Below are positions 48,498 to 51,379 of a DNA stretch of 51,379 nucleotides, piece after piece. Source of the DNA: an uncultured Eubacteriales bacterium (GTDB taxonomy: Bacteria; Bacillota; Clostridia; Christensenellales; UBA1242); NCBI GenBank assembly GCA_948512295.1, contig CAOQRA010000004.1, positions 7,836 through 59,214 of the forward strand, given 5' to 3'. How positions within the stretch are numbered: the stretch's first letter is position 1; every line of letters starts with the position of its first letter. The notes under the pieces are model-generated. The model ran no database searches, was not told where the DNA came from, and worked only from the letters and a program-made list of their open reading frames with translations. The position numbers and the translations under genes were made by a program.

Positions 48498-51209
48498 ATG
48501 GGACTTTTTATTAGCGAAAATAAAACACAAATCAAAAAATTAAAAAAGATTGCAGATAAAGTAATTGCTCTTGAAGAAAAATATAAGCCTTTTACAAACG
48601 AGCAGCTTGCAGCTTGCACTCAAGAATTTAAAGATAGAATTAAAACAGGTGCGTCTTTAAATGACTTACTACCTGAAGCCTTTGCTGTTATGCGTGAGGC
48701 GGCTTCAAGGGTGCTTAACATGCGTCATTTTTATGTGCAAATTCTGGGTGGTATTGCACTTCATCAAGGACGTATTGCAGAAATGGCTACAGGTGAGGGT
48801 AAGACGCTCATGTCAACCCTGCCAGCCTATCTTAATGCCTTGAACGGAAAAGGCGTGCACATTGTCACTGTCAATGAATACCTTGCAAAGCGCGACGCCG
48901 AATGGATGGGAAAAGTTTACAGATTTTTAGGACTCAGTGTCGGCGTGACATTAAACAGTCAAAGTCCAGAAGAAAAGAAAAAAGCATATGAAGCTGATAT
49001 AACTTATTGTACTAATAACGAACTCGGCTTTGATTATCTTCGTGACAATATGGCATCGGACGCAAGTGCAAGAGTGCAACGTGGTCAAATCTTTGCCATC
49101 GTTGACGAGGTGGATAGTATTTTGATTGATGAAGCGAGAACGCCCCTTATCATCAGCGGCCGTGGCAATAAATCAAGCGATGGCTATAAAATGGCACAAA
49201 AATTTGTGCAGTCAATATCCAGAGAGGACGATGTCGAGGTCGATGAAAAAACAAAAGCATTAAACCTTACGGAAAGCGGAATAGAAAAAGCAGAAAAGTT
49301 TTATAAAATTGAAAGCTTATCGGATATAGAAAACTTGGAAATTAGTCACTACATCAATAACGCATTGCGCGCAAACTTTATTATGCATCTCGACCAAAAC
49401 TATGTAGTAAAAAATGGCGAGATTGTCATTGTCGACGAGTTCACTGGACGTTTAACGCCAGGGCGCAGATTTAGTGCAGGACTTCATCAAGCGATTGAAG
49501 CTAAAGAAAAGGTGGACATTAAAGATGAAAACCAAACACTAGCAACTATAACCTTTCAAAATTATTTTAGATTGTACAAAAAGTTGTCGGGCATGACAGG
49601 TACGGCTAAAACAGAAGAGGGTGAGTTCAGAACAATTTACAATCTTGACGTTGTAACCATTCCTCCAAATAGACCATCTTTACGTCGTGATGAGCCAGAC
49701 ATTGTCTATGTCACAGAAAAGGGTAAAATTGACGCAATTATTGAAGAAATTAAAGCATGCAGCGAAAGCGGACAACCAGTGCTTGTCGGCACCATCAATA
49801 TCGACAAAAGTGAGCTTATCTCTAAAGCACTAAAGCACGCTGGTATAAAGCACAGTGTGTTAAATGCCAAAAACAATGAGATGGAAAGTGAAATAGTGGC
49901 TCAAGCGGGTCGAAAAGGTGCCGTCACTATTGCAACCAACATGGCAGGACGTGGAACAGATATTCTTCTAGGTGGCAATCCAGAATTTATGGCGAAAAAG
50001 CGCTTAAAATCAGAGGGCTTTACGGAAGAAGAAATTTCGTACGCCACCGCCTTTAACCATGTTGATGATGAACGATTGAATGCAGCGCGTCAACGTTTTA
50101 CTCAGTTGTATAATGAATATAAACTGGTGACTGATAAAGAAAAAGAAGAGGTGGTCGCTTTAGGAGGACTTCATATCGTGGGCACTGAGCGCCATGAGTC
50201 GCGCCGTATTGACAATCAGCTTCGCGGACGTGCAGGACGACAAGGAGATCCAGGCTCAAGCGTTTTCTTCCTTTCCATGGAAGACGATCTTATCCGCATC
50301 TACGCAGGTGATAAAATGAAACGTCTTGCCACAATGTTCCGCTTTGATGATTCAACTCCTATTCAGCTTAAAATGCTTGCTAGGCAGATTGAGGGGGCTC
50401 AGCGTAAGATAGAAATGCAGCATTTTGCACAAAGAAAAACTGTTATTCGTTTTGATGACGTTCTTAATAAACAGAGAGAAATTATTTACGATCAGCGCAA
50501 TGCCGTGCTTGACGGTACGCCAATGCATAAGCAGATATTAAGTATGTTTCCAGAAGTTATATCAAAAGTGGTGCGAAAGTGCATAAGCGATGATAAACCT
50601 TACTATGAGTGGGATGTTACTAAACTTAATTCAGAGCTTGAAAAGGGACTTTTAGAGCGAGGCGGCAATTTAGTGGATGCTAAGTTTGTGGAAAATTGCG
50701 ATGTGAATGATATTGAAGAGAAAGTACTTCAAATTGTAAATGAAAGACTTTCACAGCGTCAAAAAGAAGCGGAAGAATTGGACTTTGATTTCGCTCGGCT
50801 TGAAAGATTTGTACTTCTTCGTATGGTTGATGTCAATTGGATGAACCATATTGAAGATATGCAAATTATGAAGAATGAAATTTTCTCACGTGGGTTCGGC
50901 AATCAAGACCCCGTACTTGCCTATAAAAAAGATGGCTATGAAATGTTTGATAATATGATTTATCAAATTAAAGAAATGACGGTGTATGTGCTGCTTAATA
51001 ACAGATTAGAACGCACCGCTCCGCCTCCGCCTCCACAACCACAATATAAAGTGATAATCACAGGTAAAGAAGAAACGCCAGAAGAAAAAAGCAAAAAGAA
51101 AAAGCCACAAGTGCAAAAGACAGATGTTCGTGCTTCAGATAAAATTGGACGAAATGATGCATGTCCTTGTGGAAGTGGCAAAAAGTATAAGAATTGTTGT
51201 GGGAAATAA
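48498..51209 (+). CDS. secA: preprotein translocase ATPase SecA
   Basis: Motor that drives secreted proteins through SecYEG. 903 residues: Walker A MATGEGKTL (about 97), DEVDSILIDEARTPLIISG, preprotein-binding domain, NBD2 with MAGRGTDILLGGNPEF, and RIDNQLRGRAGRQGDPGSS. A Pro-rich/basic linker leads to the C-terminal zinc SEC-C motif GRNDACPCGSGKKYKNCCGK. All parts intact. An in-frame upstream ATG (48408) would add 30 residues; ATG 48498 has AGGAG and gives the canonical start MGLF, so I chose it. It would serve export of the signal-bearing proteins found in this window. Confidence 0.97.
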   Translation: MGLFISENKTQIKKLKKIADKVIALEEKYKPFTNEQLAACTQEFKDRIKTGASLNDLLPEAFAVMREAASRVLNMRHFYVQILGGIALHQGRIAEMATGEGKTLMSTLPAYLNALNGKGVHIVTVNEYLAKRDAEWMGKVYRFLGLSVGVTLNSQSPEEKKKAYEADITYCTNNELGFDYLRDNMASDASARVQRGQIFAIVDEVDSILIDEARTPLIISGRGNKSSDGYKMAQKFVQSISREDDVEVDEKTKALNLTESGIEKAEKFYKIESLSDIENLEISHYINNALRANFIMHLDQNYVVKNGEIVIVDEFTGRLTPGRRFSAGLHQAIEAKEKVDIKDENQTLATITFQNYFRLYKKLSGMTGTAKTEEGEFRTIYNLDVVTIPPNRPSLRRDEPDIVYVTEKGKIDAIIEEIKACSESGQPVLVGTINIDKSELISKALKHAGIKHSVLNAKNNEMESEIVAQAGRKGAVTIATNMAGRGTDILLGGNPEFMAKKRLKSEGFTEEEISYATAFNHVDDERLNAARQRFTQLYNEYKLVTDKEKEEVVALGGLHIVGTERHESRRIDNQLRGRAGRQGDPGSSVFFLSMEDDLIRIYAGDKMKRLATMFRFDDSTPIQLKMLARQIEGAQRKIEMQHFAQRKTVIRFDDVLNKQREIIYDQRNAVLDGTPMHKQILSMFPEVISKVVRKCISDDKPYYEWDVTKLNSELEKGLLERGGNLVDAKFVENCDVNDIEEKVLQIVNERLSQRQKEAEELDFDFARLERFVLLRMVDVNWMNHIEDMQIMKNEIFSRGFGNQDPVLAYKKDGYEMFDNMIYQIKEMTVYVLLNNRLERTAPPPPPQPQYKVIITGKEETPEEKSKKKKPQVQKTDVRASDKIGRNDACPCGSGKKYKNCCGK

Positions 51210-51220
51210 AACATAATAAA

Positions 51221-51251
51221 AAATATCAACTTGAAAGGTTGATATTTTTAT
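51221..51251 (+). terminator. terminator of secA
   Basis: AAATATCAAC (51221-51230) / GTTGATATTT (51238-51247) with T-run. 51252-51379 shows no convincing gene. Confidence 0.85.
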
Positions 51252-51379
51252 TTAACCATTGATGTATTTTTGTTGCACTGGTCATTTATCATTCTATCTT
51301 TTTCGACTAAAAACAATTTAACGCTATTCGTTTTCATTGTTTATGTCAATTTTAATATTTTCAATATTTTTATTTACTT

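Noticed and set aside
51248..51337. 29-codon minus-strand frame after secA
   Set aside because: No Shine-Dalgarno, and it runs into the secA terminator.

Overview
The window is an AT-rich chromosomal segment from a Bacillota (Firmicutes) bacterium, most likely an uncultured, Clostridia-like lineage. The clues are: Gram-positive style Shine-Dalgarno sites (AAGGAGG, AAGAGGTG); a T-box leader on glyS; dimeric-type GlyRS; Mini-III (mrnC), a SigH-type sigma factor and a YkpA/YbiT-type ABC-F protein; lipoproteins with a Cys lipobox; and many consensus TTGACA-17-TATAAT promoters. Species or genus cannot be read from the sequence.

Layout. 1-1.3 kb: lemA, then a small XRE repressor divergent from a zinc-ribbon membrane protein. 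1.3-6.2 kb: an accessory island, a single-chain Type IIG/ISP-like restriction-modification enzyme with a coupled partner gene, bounded by ~175-bp direct repeats that each hold an identical tRNA-Leu(CAG), and surrounded by broken tRNA pieces, long inverted repeats and a 106-bp tandem repeat. 6.4-12.3 kb: two DUF11-like proteins (one apparently frameshifted), an HD phosphohydrolase, an ArsB/SLC13-type permease and a membrane-anchored glycosyltransferase that looks like family GT80. 12.3-17 kb: murC, glyS with its T-box, and an ABC-F gene. 17.2-29.3 kb: a 3,509-residue signal-anchored surface protein directly coupled to a cardiolipin synthase. 29.3-34.6 kb: two lipoproteins, an NfeD-stomatin operon, an M19 dipeptidase and small membrane proteins. 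34.6-36.2 kb: asnA with an unusual leader, and tRNA-fMet. 36.2-41.5 kb: a membrane protein and a housekeeping operon ychF-mrnC-rlmB-sigH-glnS. 41.6-48.3 kb: two large unrecognised helical proteins. 48.4-51.2 kb: secA.

The most notable observations are regulatory. (1) asnA is preceded by a strong promoter, a 15-codon ORF with six Asn codons, an intrinsic terminator and a second 13-codon ORF. This is the layout of ribosome-mediated attenuation, in a phylum where a T-box would be expected. (2) A lipoprotein gene has a run of exactly ten C inside the 17-bp spacer of its promoter, a likely phase-variation switch. (3) The restriction-modification island lies between duplicated tRNA-Leu units with scrambled tRNA remnants. 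Also worth attention are the GT80-like enzyme, the giant surface protein coupled to a phospholipid synthase, and the pair of large unrecognised intracellular proteins upstream of the divergently transcribed secA.

All family assignments come from reading motifs by eye; no search was run.
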